From the IMG/VR virus record IMGVR_UViG_3300028666_000022, positions 275,899 through 339,898 of that record: DNA of 64,000 nt, one strand, 5' to 3'. Under the pieces are notes generated by a model. The model saw only the letters and a list, made by a program, of their open reading frames with translations, was not told the DNA's origin and searched no databases. The first letter of the stretch is position 1; each line of letters opens with the position of its first letter. The position numbers and the translations under genes were made by a program. Of the stretch, positions 44,140-52,030 are shown one piece after another. Source of the stretch: a virus.

Positions 44140-44688
44140 ATGAAAAATTATTTTACTGCAGATTTACACATTGGGCATCATAATATTATTAGTTATGATG
44201 GAAGACCTTTTAATACTATTGTAGAACACGATCAAACAATTGTTAATAACTGGAATAGCATTGTAAAAAAAGAAGATAATGTTTATTTTCTTGGTGATTT
44301 CTCTTTGGGTTACAAGAAAGCTAAAGATTATGATAAATCTATTATGTTATCCTTAAATGGAAATAAATTTTTCATAAAAGGTAATCATGATCACGATCAA
44401 ACTGTGAAGTCGTATAAAGAAACTGGAACATATTTAGGTCAACTAGCTGAAATTAATATTGATGGTCAAATAATAACTTTATGTCATTACGCAATGTTAG
44501 TTTGGAATAAATCACATAGGGGAGCATGGCAACTACATGGACACTCACACCATTCTTTACCAATAGATAATACTTCTTTGAGATTAGATGTTGGAATTAA
44601 TGGTACTAATTACTTTCCACTTTCTTTTCAAGAAATTAGAGAAATTTTAAAAAAGAGAGAATATAAACCCATTGATGATCATCAATAA
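44140..44688 (+). CDS. calcineurin-like metallophosphoesterase
   Basis: A 182-residue protein with the five family blocks: ADLHIGH (DxH), FLGDFS (GD), IKGNHDHD (GNHD), LCHYA (H) and LHGHSHH (GHxH). It is close to YfcE-type and phage phosphoesterases. It lies 12 bp after pseT and might remove cyclic or terminal phosphates during RNA repair; that link is inferred only from position. Confidence 0.85.
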   Translation: MKNYFTADLHIGHHNIISYDGRPFNTIVEHDQTIVNNWNSIVKKEDNVYFLGDFSLGYKKAKDYDKSIMLSLNGNKFFIKGNHDHDQTVKSYKETGTYLGQLAEINIDGQIITLCHYAMLVWNKSHRGAWQLHGHSHHSLPIDNTSLRLDVGINGTNYFPLSFQEIREILKKREYKPIDDHQ

Positions 44689-44702
44689 AACACAATAATA
44701 TC

Positions 44703-44936
44703 ATGGAAAAAGTATATGAATTCAAATATAATTATAGTTGTTGTGAAAGTGCTGCATATACAATTAGTATACATAAAACTAGAAAGGGTGCTGAAATGGC
44801 AATGGAATTTCATAAAAATGAAACAAAAATAAATTGGTTAAAAGATAAAATTAAAAACTTAAATGAATTTAATGATGAATATCCTTGGGATTTTGATATG
44901 TCTTGGGGAATAAAAGAAACTGAATTACTTGATTAA
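44703..44936 (+). CDS. hypothetical early protein
   Basis: A 77-residue protein, MEKVYEFKYNYSCCESAAYT then a helix rich in Lys/Glu and an acidic end. The pattern of strand plus KGAEMAMEFHKNE helix resembles small proteins common in T4-like genomes. No function is known. Confidence 0.55.
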   Translation: MEKVYEFKYNYSCCESAAYTISIHKTRKGAEMAMEFHKNETKINWLKDKIKNLNEFNDEYPWDFDMSWGIKETELLD

Positions 44937-44948
44937 TGATAAAATATT

Positions 44949-45257
44949 ATGGAAATAAATATTTATGGTTTAAAATGTGACTATTGTGATTATAGGGATG
45001 ATAGTGTTAAATTTTCTGAATACGAAGAAAATATTGGAAAACCATGTCCTAATTGCGGTAATAATTTACTAACTGAAAAAGAATATAAAACTTGTTTAAG
45101 ATTTTATAAATTCGTGGATATTTGTAATGTACTTAATAATATATTTAAGTGGATCAATCCTTTTCATTATTGGAGATTAATTTTTGGTGATAATAGAGAA
45201 GAAAATAAATTAACTATGAAATTTAAAAATCGTAAAATAGTAGATCATGAACAATAA
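44949..45257 (+). CDS. zinc-ribbon protein
   Basis: A 102-residue protein. CDYCDYRDDSVKF and CPNCGNNLLTEKE form a four-Cys zinc ribbon at the N-terminus. The C-terminus has a Trp/Phe-rich segment (IFKWINPFHYWRLIFG) and a basic tail. It overlaps the next gene by 11 nt. It is probably a small nucleic-acid- or protein-binding factor. Confidence 0.65.
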   Translation: MEINIYGLKCDYCDYRDDSVKFSEYEENIGKPCPNCGNNLLTEKEYKTCLRFYKFVDICNVLNNIFKWINPFHYWRLIFGDNREENKLTMKFKNRKIVDHEQ

Positions 45258-45528
45258 TATCTATAATAAAATAATAGATTTAATTTTTCATTCAGTAATT
45301 TCTGAAGGTGGTGATGGAGATGCTGTTTGGTTATCCAAACATACTTCAATAACAGAATTATTTGAGTTAATCAATACATATAATTTGAAAAATAATACTG
45401 GTTGGGATATAATTAAACATGAAAATTATTTAGAATGGGGTATAGATCAAGAATTTGTTCTCATAACTAATGATATAGAATTTTTTGATTCTCAACCAAG
45501 TTGGATAACAATGATAATTAATTATTAA
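45247..45528 (+). CDS. hypothetical early protein
   Basis: A 93-residue protein starting inside the end of the previous gene (MNNNIYNKIIDLIFHSVISE). It contains GGDGDAVWLSKHTSI. No family is recognised. Confidence 0.5.
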   Translation: MNNNIYNKIIDLIFHSVISEGGDGDAVWLSKHTSITELFELINTYNLKNNTGWDIIKHENYLEWGIDQEFVLITNDIEFFDSQPSWITMIINY

Positions 45529-45541
45529 TAATTCAAAAATT

Positions 45542-45709
45542 ATGAAAAATTTATTTATTAATGATGAGTATTGTGAATGGAAATGTTGTGATTTTGGAAC
45601 TATGGGATTTCATGACTATGAATATGTAACAACTTGTGGTATGAATTATGATTGTGATAAAACAAAAAAAGAAAATTTTTGTCCAAATTGTGGTGGGAAA
45701 ATAAAATAA
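45542..45709 (+). CDS. small zinc-ribbon protein (55 residues)
   Basis: ATG at 45542, TAA at 45707-45709. The N-terminal Cys pairs (YCEWKCCDFG) and the terminal FCPNCGGKIK form a probable zinc ribbon. Confidence 0.6.
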   Translation: MKNLFINDEYCEWKCCDFGTMGFHDYEYVTTCGMNYDCDKTKKENFCPNCGGKIK

Positions 45710-45723
45710 TAATTTTTGAAATT

Positions 45724-45912
45724 ATGATAAAATATCCAAGAATAAGTAAACTTATGGTTTTACATTCTGCAGCAGGTTATTATGTTGGTAGGTTATATGA
45801 ATATTCTGAAGATGAATGTGGACCATATTCAAGAGAAAGTACTTATTTTAAAACTGAAAAGGCAGCCATAAAAGCATTAGCAAATAACGATTATGTTGAA
45901 AATTTTAATTAA
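45724..45912 (+). CDS. hypothetical early protein
   Basis: A 62-residue protein from the ATG in AAATTATG (MIKYPRISKLMVLHSAAGYY). The longer frame from 45679 overlaps the zinc-ribbon gene and is rejected. It contains VGRLYEYSEDECGPYSRES, a pattern I recall in small T4-like hypothetical proteins. Confidence 0.55.
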   Translation: MIKYPRISKLMVLHSAAGYYVGRLYEYSEDECGPYSRESTYFKTEKAAIKALANNDYVENFN

Positions 45913-45920
45913 AATTTATT

Positions 45921-46178
45921 ATGAAAATATATGCAAATTTTAGGCAAGAAGTAAATGTAAGTCCAAAAGAGTTTATTGAAGAACTGATTAATTTTGAAAT
46001 TGGTTGGAGAAGTTGGATTTTTATGAAAGACGATAAATATTATGTTGGTTCTGAAGAAAGTGCGGGTTGTCATTCATTTGATAGTAAAGAAGAAATTTCA
46101 AAAGAAAAGTATGAATATGTAGAATCATTGAAAAACGTATTAAAATATCTTGAATTAAATAATAAAATATATAAATAA
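45921..46178 (+). CDS. hypothetical early protein
   Basis: An 85-residue alpha/beta protein starting MKIYANFRQEVNVSPKEFIE. It is 1 bp before the Thg1-like gene. No family is recognised. Confidence 0.5.
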   Translation: MKIYANFRQEVNVSPKEFIEELINFEIGWRSWIFMKDDKYYVGSEESAGCHSFDSKEEISKEKYEYVESLKNVLKYLELNNKIYK

Positions 46179-46179
46179 T

Positions 46180-47091
46180 ATGGAATTTGAAAACCTAGGT
46201 GATTATTGTAAATTCTTAGAAAAGAATTTCTCATTAGAAATAATGATACCCACATTACCTGTTATCATTCGCCTTGACGGTAATAATTTTCATAATTACA
46301 CTAAGGGTTTAAATCGACCATTTGATGAAAACCTAACCGATTTAATGGTTAATACAGTAAAATATTTAGTACAGGAAACAAATGCAGTAATTGGATATAC
46401 TCAGTCTGATGAAATTACATTGATATTATATTCAGATGATAGAAAATCATCAATTTATAATGATGGTAAAAAGCAAAAAATATTATCTAAACTAACAGGT
46501 AAATGTGTTTTATATTTTAATGAAAGAAGTAAGTATTATCTACCTGAACATAATAAAGTAGCTAATTTTGATTGTAGAATATATCAAACACCTACATTAC
46601 AAGATGCTTGTGCTCAATTATTGTGGAGAGAAAATAATGCAACACGAAATTCTATATTAATGTTGGCAGATTCTTTATTTGGACACACAAAATGTTTTAA
46701 ACTTAAAACAAATGAGTTACAAGATAAGATGATGTTAGAAAAACTTATAAATTGGAATGATTTAGAAACAAAATTTAAACGAGGAACTTATGTTAAACGT
46801 ATTAAAACATCTAAACCATTTAGTAAAGAAGAATTAAGTACTTTACCTAAGAATCATAATGCACATAAAAATCCTGATCTTATTATAGAAAGAAATGTTA
46901 TTTCTGTTGTAGAATTACCTATTTTTAGTAAAATAACTAATAAAGTGGACGTTGTGTTTCATAATGCTGAACCAAAATTAGATTCAAATAGTATTGATTT
47001 TAGCAACATGAAAGAATTAACCGAAAATGAAACTGAAATTTTAAATAAAACGTATAAAAGATTACTTAGTGATAAACCAACTAAATTATAA
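46180..47091 (+). CDS. Thg1-like protein (3'-5' RNA polymerase / tRNA-His guanylyltransferase family)
   Basis: A 303-residue protein. IIRLDGNNFHNYTKGLNRPF (Asp33) and GYTQSDEITLIL (Asp77, Glu78) are the metal-binding palm motifs of Thg1/TLP enzymes, with the expected spacing to human Thg1 Asp29, Asp76 and Glu77. KLTGKCVLYFNE and FDCRIYQTP (FD-R motif) also match. Bacterial and phage TLPs add nucleotides in 3'-to-5' direction to repair tRNA 5' ends. It lies in the same run as PseT- and RlaP-like enzymes. Confidence 0.88.
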   Translation: MEFENLGDYCKFLEKNFSLEIMIPTLPVIIRLDGNNFHNYTKGLNRPFDENLTDLMVNTVKYLVQETNAVIGYTQSDEITLILYSDDRKSSIYNDGKKQKILSKLTGKCVLYFNERSKYYLPEHNKVANFDCRIYQTPTLQDACAQLLWRENNATRNSILMLADSLFGHTKCFKLKTNELQDKMMLEKLINWNDLETKFKRGTYVKRIKTSKPFSKEELSTLPKNHNAHKNPDLIIERNVISVVELPIFSKITNKVDVVFHNAEPKLDSNSIDFSNMKELTENETEILNKTYKRLLSDKPTKL

Positions 47092-47096
47092 ATAAT

Positions 47097-47546
47097 ATGT
47101 ATCCAAATAAATGTTTTTATGTTATAAATGGATTTCTTCCGCCACATGAAGGAAATGTAATGGGAGGATATGGATTTTCAATTGGTTTGAAAGTTGAATT
47201 TGCTAAAAAATGTTTAAATTATAAAATTACTAATAAAAATATAGAAAATTTAAATAATTATGGTTTAGAACGAATAAATAGAATATTTGGTCATGAAGAT
47301 AGAAAACCATTTTATTTTCATGATGTTGATGACGAATGGACAATCTTATTAAGATGGGTGCAAGTTCCCGGTAATGCTTGTGACTTGGGTGATGGTGGTT
47401 TAGAACCTAAAGATATTTTGAAAATGAATGACGATGATTTCATTGAATTTGAACCACATAATGTCGATAGTATGAAACAAGCATATGCATTATTGTCGTT
47501 ATGGTTAAAATGGTATGATTGTGCATTTTCTTTTGTAATTGATTAA
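47097..47546 (+). CDS. hypothetical early protein
   Basis: A 149-residue protein starting MYPNKCFYVINGFLPPHEGN, 5 bp after the Thg1-like gene. It contains a Gly-rich stretch VMGGYGFSIGLK and LLRWVQVPGNACDLGDGGLE. No family is recognised. Confidence 0.55.
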   Translation: MYPNKCFYVINGFLPPHEGNVMGGYGFSIGLKVEFAKKCLNYKITNKNIENLNNYGLERINRIFGHEDRKPFYFHDVDDEWTILLRWVQVPGNACDLGDGGLEPKDILKMNDDDFIEFEPHNVDSMKQAYALLSLWLKWYDCAFSFVID

Positions 47547-47548
47547 TT

Positions 47549-47596
47549 ATGGAAAATTTTATAAAAAAACATTTGGGAATAAATACACCACAATGA
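47549..47596 (+). CDS. possible micro-ORF (15 residues)
   Basis: ATG at 47549 opens MENFIKKHLGINTPQ then TGA. It has an ATTATG start context like real genes, so it may be a short leader peptide or the broken start of the next gene. Confidence 0.2.
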   Translation: MENFIKKHLGINTPQ

Positions 47597-47617
47597 GTAA
47601 TAGATAATTGTAAAAAA

Positions 47618-47803
47618 ATGTTAAATGAATGGAATGATATGAAATATTTTCATGATAAATATTGGAAATGCCCACATTGTGAATCAATATTTAAAGAATT
47701 TGAAGCAATAATGGATATGAATAGTACTGAAAGATGTCCAAAATGTAATACTGCACTTGGTGGTTGTCCAGATTATTGTCCCGATAACAATGAAACTGAA
47801 TAA
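47618..47803 (+). CDS. zinc-ribbon protein
   Basis: A 61-residue protein. CPHCESIFKEF and RCPKCNTALGGCPDYC form a four-Cys zinc ribbon with extra Cys. It is the last gene of the second early run; the convergent terminase gene ends 31 bp further on with no strong hairpin between. Confidence 0.55.
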   Translation: MLNEWNDMKYFHDKYWKCPHCESIFKEFEAIMDMNSTERCPKCNTALGGCPDYCPDNNETE

Positions 47804-47833
47804 AATTAATGGTTTCATATTATGTCCAGATTA

Positions 47834-49876
47834 TTAACTCCCTTTTAATCCTTTAAATAACCATGAATTAGCTATATATGGATTTAATGATGAATTACTA
47901 TTAGGTGAAATCATTGGCCTGTTCTTAACATCACTTTTTTTACCAATTTCATCAATATCGTTTATTGTTAATATTGCGTTTAACATTTTTTCAGTTACCC
48001 CTTTACTTTCTTTATATTTTTTCATGTCAAAATTAAGTACATAAAGACCAATAGATAGACCCATGATTGAATCATCATGAAAGCTACGTTTATGATCTGC
48101 AACACGATTTCCAGCAACAGTAATGAATGTTTTTAACTCATTTAATAATCTTATTGATCTAATTACAACATTATCTAAATTTATTGAACTTTGTAATTCA
48201 AGAAGCACAGAAGCTCTATTATTCCCAATAAAAAATCCCGGAATTAAATCAACAATACTTATATTACCATCTCCCATTGCTTTTCTTCCTGTTTTAATAT
48301 AACCACTTAACCTATCTCTGGTTGGTTTATGATTAATTTCAGCATAATGAATATTTTCATAACCAATTTCAATTAGCTTTTCAACTGTTTGTGCTCCAAG
48401 ACCTCCTGTTACATCAATAACAGCATAAGCATCATTATATGTTTTTCCATAGTGATATGCAACCTCGGCCAACATTTGTGGTGTTAATTTTCCATAATAT
48501 TCTGCAACTTGTTCGGTCTTATGTCTCTTTTGTTTGAATTTTTTTACTTTTCCATTTATTGTTTTTACTTTATCCTCAATAATTTCAATTGTTTTTAAAA
48601 TATTTATTGTCGAACTATCTTCTCCATGTCCTGATGATACATCAATCGACATTATATATTCTTCACCCTGTTGTGGATCTTCCCATATCCACATGTTTTT
48701 ATCTAAATACTCTTGTCTTATTGGTGTTTTCACCTCATTTTCTTGTATCCTTTTTAGAAATTCTTCTGAAATAAAATTATCTCCTGAACCCAAAAACGAA
48801 CAAAGCACCTCCTGCGCAATAACCTTCATGTTACCGTTAGCATCACGAACTTGTTCTTCAAACCAAGGTGAGCTAGCTTCCCACCCGTCATCCATTAGTT
48901 TTATTCTATGTTCTTTTGTCCAATTCTCATCAACAAATTTTATTTCATTTTGTTTACCTTTATTTTTTAACCAACATAATTCTTTATTATAGCGAGGATC
49001 ATTAAACCACCATAATTCAACCGCCTTAAAATTATTTTCACCTTTTCTAGCACCATCAAAAGTCTTATAGAATACGGGATCTAATGAATTTGGGGTTGAA
49101 ACCATAATTGCACTACCACCAGTATTTAATGTTGGTTTTGCTGATGTCCAAAACTTATCGTTTTTGTCAACCCATGCTACCTCGTCCCAGAACAATAAAG
49201 TTGGCGAATACCCACGAAGTCCTTTAGATGAAAAGGCTCCAAGAGTTGAACCATTATCATATCTTTTTAATTTTTGAGTATCTTTATATTTTTCGTTTGT
49301 TTCTTTTCCAGTTTTTGGCCTTAACCATTCTGGACAACCATCAATAAAATTAACTACATCATTCATTACTTCATCACGTGCAGTATCAAGTTTATCTGCA
49401 ACAATTGCAACACTTCTGTTTTTATTGAACATAACATACCAAGAAATGAATCCTGAAGTACACGTTGAAATTCCTGCTTGTCTATATTTGTTTGCAACAA
49501 CAAACCTATTATCTAAGTATGTATTAATTAATTCTTTTTGAAAATCAAATAATTTAAATGGAACAATAAGACCAGCAGTTCCTTGAGTTTGATCAAAAAT
49601 AGTTAAATAGGTTTCAATAAAATATATTGGATTAGTAGCACAACGAATTATTTCATCCATTTGTTCAGAAATATTTAATTCGCTCGCTCTTTTTGTTACA
49701 CCATTTTTAGTAACAATAATAGCTTCAATTTTTCTTGATTTTTTTCTAGCTTCTTCAGCTAATCTTCTGGCTTCTTCTTTTTCTCGTTCTTTTTGAGCAT
49801 TATGGGGTACAACTGGAATATGTTCAGGAAATAATGATTCATTATCTTCGTCATCTAATATGTTTTTTTTAGCCAT
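47834..49876 (-). CDS. 17: terminase large subunit, gp17-like
   Basis: A 680-residue protein. ATPase: Walker A-type NKYRQAGIST (residues about 129-138) and Walker B LLFWDEVAWV (Asp231, Glu232). RNase H-type nuclease: SIDVSSGHGEDSS (Asp412), AVIDVTGG (Asp488, where T4 has Glu) and HDDSIMGLSI (Asp601/602). Order and spacing match T4 gp17 (610 residues), with a longer charged N-terminus. It packages DNA through the portal. A late-type box lies 22 nt upstream. Confidence 0.92.
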   Translation of the reverse strand: MAKKNILDDEDNESLFPEHIPVVPHNAQKEREKEEARRLAEEARKKSRKIEAIIVTKNGVTKRASELNISEQMDEIIRCATNPIYFIETYLTIFDQTQGTAGLIVPFKLFDFQKELINTYLDNRFVVANKYRQAGISTCTSGFISWYVMFNKNRSVAIVADKLDTARDEVMNDVVNFIDGCPEWLRPKTGKETNEKYKDTQKLKRYDNGSTLGAFSSKGLRGYSPTLLFWDEVAWVDKNDKFWTSAKPTLNTGGSAIMVSTPNSLDPVFYKTFDGARKGENNFKAVELWWFNDPRYNKELCWLKNKGKQNEIKFVDENWTKEHRIKLMDDGWEASSPWFEEQVRDANGNMKVIAQEVLCSFLGSGDNFISEEFLKRIQENEVKTPIRQEYLDKNMWIWEDPQQGEEYIMSIDVSSGHGEDSSTINILKTIEIIEDKVKTINGKVKKFKQKRHKTEQVAEYYGKLTPQMLAEVAYHYGKTYNDAYAVIDVTGGLGAQTVEKLIEIGYENIHYAEINHKPTRDRLSGYIKTGRKAMGDGNISIVDLIPGFFIGNNRASVLLELQSSINLDNVVIRSIRLLNELKTFITVAGNRVADHKRSFHDDSIMGLSIGLYVLNFDMKKYKESKGVTEKMLNAILTINDIDEIGKKSDVKNRPMISPNSNSSLNPYIANSWLFKGLKGS

Positions 49877-49897
49877 TTATAATAAATTATATTTTAT

Positions 49898-49907
49898 TAT
49901 AAATACT
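49898..49907 (-). promoter_or_regulatory. late-type box AGTATTTATA for the terminase
   Basis: Exact match on the minus strand, 22 nt before the ATG at 49876. Confidence 0.6.
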
Positions 49908-49922
49908 AAAAATATAATAAAA

Positions 49923-50006
49923 AAGCCACTAAAATTAATTAGTAGCTTAAAATAAACTTATTTACAAAACCGCAAAGTCCGGTACATTTCTTGATGCATC
50001 GGACTT
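49923..50006 (-). terminator. two hairpins after the 50050-50529 gene
   Basis: AAGCCACT (49923-49930) pairs with AGTAGCTT (49941-49948) with one mismatch; it shares the CACTAAAATTAATTAGT core with the hairpin at 38890. AAGTCCG (49975-49981) pairs with CGGACTT (50000-50006). Both lie between the upstream stop and the terminase promoter. Confidence 0.55.
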
Positions 50007-50049
50007 CGAAACTTATCATCCAAATATGGTAAGATTAGCACACATATTT

Positions 50050-50529
50050 TTATCCTAATTTAATTGATGAACTTTCAATAAATTCATTGTTTTTTAATAT
50101 AATTTTTCTTGCATATAATAGATCTTTAATCCTAGCTAGAGTCATTCCATAGTGGAAAACCAATAAAGGAACATCTTCACCTTCCATCATTTTTTCATAC
50201 TGATTAAAACCATTATCATCATCACTAATTAGCTCTGTCTCATAGGCTAGTGCATTTATAGTATGATACCCGAAAATATATGGATTGATAACGTCTTCCA
50301 TTAAGCATTGTAGATTAAATGATTTCGTTTTTAAACTAATCACAGCATCATAATAATCCTCTGTTGGTGGTAAAGCATTATCACAAGCAGGAGCAAGATT
50401 CCAACACCATGTTTCAACATCTATATTTGTTTCATCTTTAGAAAAGATAAATTCATATAATCCCTCATCTTTAATATTATATCCAACTTTCAATACAAAT
50501 ATCAGTTTAAGATCCTTATCGTTTTCCAT
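50050..50529 (-). CDS. hypothetical late protein upstream of terminase
   Basis: A 159-residue acidic protein beginning MENDKDLKLIFVLKVGYNIK. It has a late-type box 14 nt upstream and a terminator behind, so it is a single late unit. It might be a terminase partner by position (T4 gp16 lies before gp17), but no helix-turn-helix or gp16 signature was recognised. Confidence 0.5.
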   Translation of the reverse strand: MENDKDLKLIFVLKVGYNIKDEGLYEFIFSKDETNIDVETWCWNLAPACDNALPPTEDYYDAVISLKTKSFNLQCLMEDVINPYIFGYHTINALAYETELISDDDNGFNQYEKMMEGEDVPLLVFHYGMTLARIKDLLYARKIILKNNEFIESSSIKLG

Positions 50530-50542
50530 TTTTATAATTTAT

Positions 50543-50552
50543 TATAAATACT
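50543..50552 (-). promoter_or_regulatory. late-type box AGTATTTATA
   Basis: Exact match on the minus strand, 14 nt before the ATG at 50529. Confidence 0.6.
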
Positions 50553-50567
50553 TATAATAGTAAAAGA

Positions 50568-50720
50568 TTAGCGTAATTCATCAAGAAACATAAAATCAAA
50601 CTCTATATTATATGTATTTAATAATGTATTAGTTAATTCTAACCATAAAGTTTCATTAATATGTTTTATTTTAGAAAATTCATTAAATCGTAAATCATTA
50701 TACATTTCAATATTTTTCAT
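50568..50720 (-). CDS. micro-protein E of the tandem cassette (50 residues)
   Basis: ATG at 50720, TAA at 50568-50570. It begins MKNIEMYNDLRFNEFSKIKH and ends FDFMFLDELR. It shares the MKNIE start and Leu/Glu-rich helical body with the other four small genes. Its start overlaps the stop of the previous gene (ATGA). Confidence 0.55.
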   Translation of the reverse strand: MKNIEMYNDLRFNEFSKIKHINETLWLELTNTLLNTYNIEFDFMFLDELR

Positions 50721-50881
50721 AATAATTCATTATTTAATACGCTTAATTCAAAGTCTAATTCATTGCGTAATTCAGTAAATAACATATGATTTATTAAATT
50801 ATATAAAATTAATTCAAAATTATCATCTATATTTAGAAATATGCCAATTTGTAATTCTTTAGTTGTTTCAATATTTTTCAT
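50717..50881 (-). CDS. micro-protein D of the tandem cassette (54 residues)
   Basis: ATG at 50881, TGA at 50717-50719. It begins MKNIETTKELQIGIFLNIDD and ends LRNELDFELSVLNNELL. ATGA overlaps on both sides show it belongs to the operon. Confidence 0.6.
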   Translation of the reverse strand: MKNIETTKELQIGIFLNIDDNFELILYNLINHMLFTELRNELDFELSVLNNELL

Positions 50882-51129
50882 AATAATTCGTTAAATAAAT
50901 TTGAATCTATTTCGCCTAATTCGAGATATTTTTCTATATCAATAGTATTTAATATTTCAAAATCTGATAATTCAAATAATATTTTTTTATTAAATTCGCT
51001 AAAAAATTCAAGAAATAATTTTTTATCTAAAATTTTTTCTAAATCATTATTAAACGAATTAAATAAATTATTTCTAATCATAGAAAATAAAATAGGTGAT
51101 ATATCATCATGAAGATCAATATTTTTCAT
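50878..51129 (-). CDS. micro-protein C of the tandem cassette (83 residues)
   Basis: The longest member, beginning MKNIDLHDDISPILFSMIRN and ending YLELGEIDSNLFNELL. The extra length looks like a second helical unit. Its end resembles that of copy D. No function is recognised. Confidence 0.6.
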   Translation of the reverse strand: MKNIDLHDDISPILFSMIRNNLFNSFNNDLEKILDKKLFLEFFSEFNKKILFELSDFEILNTIDIEKYLELGEIDSNLFNELL

Positions 51130-51142
51130 TTAAATTTATTGG

Positions 51143-51304
51143 TTATTTATTATTTAATTCACTATATAAACTTATATCTAAATTTCTCATTTCAAGATAT
51201 ATACTTATATCTCTAAAATCTTGTAATGCTTCACTATATAATTTATTATAAAACATGTCATATAGTTTAGTGTCTAAAACATCTTCTCTTTCAATATTTT
51301 TCAT
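51143..51304 (-). CDS. micro-protein B of the tandem cassette (53 residues)
   Basis: ATG at 51304, TAA at 51143-51145. It begins MKNIEREDVLDTKLYDMFYN and ends LDISLYSELNNK. It is helical and acidic, as in the other copies. Confidence 0.55.
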   Translation of the reverse strand: MKNIEREDVLDTKLYDMFYNKLYSEALQDFRDISIYLEMRNLDISLYSELNNK

Positions 51305-51307
51305 AAA

Positions 51308-51475
51308 TTATATGTCTAAAATATTTCTCAATTCAACACCTAATTCTAAACATAGTTCAGAATGGGATTCAAAAAATATTTTATCGTTTATTTCATCATA
51401 TAAATCATTAGTTAATATATTTCGAAAGGGAGTAATTATTACTTGTTTTGATAATCTATTTAATTCATTTTTCAT
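51308..51475 (-). CDS. micro-protein A of the tandem cassette (55 residues)
   Basis: ATG at 51475, TAA at 51308-51310. It begins MKNELNRLSKQVIITPFRNI and ends LCLELGVELRNILDI. The start codon shares its first base with the stop of the membrane gene upstream. Confidence 0.55.
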   Translation of the reverse strand: MKNELNRLSKQVIITPFRNILTNDLYDEINDKIFFESHSELCLELGVELRNILDI

Positions 51476-51897
51476 TAATTTACCTCCATTTCAAAGCCAT
51501 TAATTTCTTTTATTTTATTTAAAACAATATCTAGGCATATTTCATATTGTTTTAGTGTTATCTTTTCATGTTTTCTAAAAATCATATAAATAAATTGAAA
51601 TATTATTGATACTCCAACAAAACTTAATGATAAAATCAAACTATGTATTATGATTGTAAATATACTAAAAAAAATTAGTATATAACTAAGGTTTTGAAAT
51701 AAATTTTTCCATGAAAAAATAACATTTAGATAATCATCAAAATAATTTATTAATAATTTTCTATATTCTAACCAATTTGAATTTTTAAAATCATTTTTGG
51801 TGTCTTGTGCAATGAAAAAAAGATTTATTTCATTTTCTTTTGAACCACCAATATAGGTTCTAAAATATTTATATTTATTGAATGTTCGATTAATCAT
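51475..51897 (-). CDS. two-pass membrane protein heading the micro-protein operon
   Basis: A 140-residue protein. A 65-residue soluble N-terminus is followed by two adjoining membrane segments (LSYILIFFSIFTIIIHSLIL and SFVGVSIIFQFIYMIF), then a charged helical C-terminus. It is the first gene behind an early-type promoter on the minus strand and is fused by overlap to micro-protein A. No family is recognised; the layout resembles SLATT-type two-helix membrane effectors, which is only a structural analogy. Confidence 0.55.
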   Translation of the reverse strand: MINRTFNKYKYFRTYIGGSKENEINLFFIAQDTKNDFKNSNWLEYRKLLINYFDDYLNVIFSWKNLFQNLSYILIFFSIFTIIIHSLILSLSFVGVSIIFQFIYMIFRKHEKITLKQYEICLDIVLNKIKEINGFEMEVN

Positions 51898-51940
51898 GAT
51901 ATTTAAATTAAACTTATTATAAAAACCATTTTATCACATT

Positions 51941-51971
51941 AATAATACGAATATTTAAATATTTTGTTACA
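51941..51971 (-). promoter_or_regulatory. early-type promoter element on the minus strand
   Basis: The minus strand reads TGTAACAAAAT (51971 to 51961), then about 12 nt, then TTCGTATTATT. It matches the element before plus-strand early genes at 4194 and 42728 and lies 44 nt before the ATG at 51897, just beyond the terminator of the preceding late gene. Confidence 0.5.
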
Positions 51972-51975
51972 TAAA

Positions 51976-51999
51976 AAAGCCTGAAATTAATCAGGCTTT
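51976..51999 (-). terminator. terminator after the large acidic protein gene
   Basis: AAAGCCTGA (51976-51984) pairs with TCAGGCTTT (51991-51999), perfect 9-bp stem with a 6-nt loop, followed by T-rich sequence on the minus strand. It lies 32 bp after the stop at 52031. Confidence 0.75.
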
Positions 52000-52030
52000 A
52001 AAATATTTGTTTAAATCTTGTAACTACTTG

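Noticed and set aside
48534-48992. 152-codon plus-strand frame inside the terminase gene
   Set aside because: It is antisense to conserved terminase motifs; composition follows the complementary codons.
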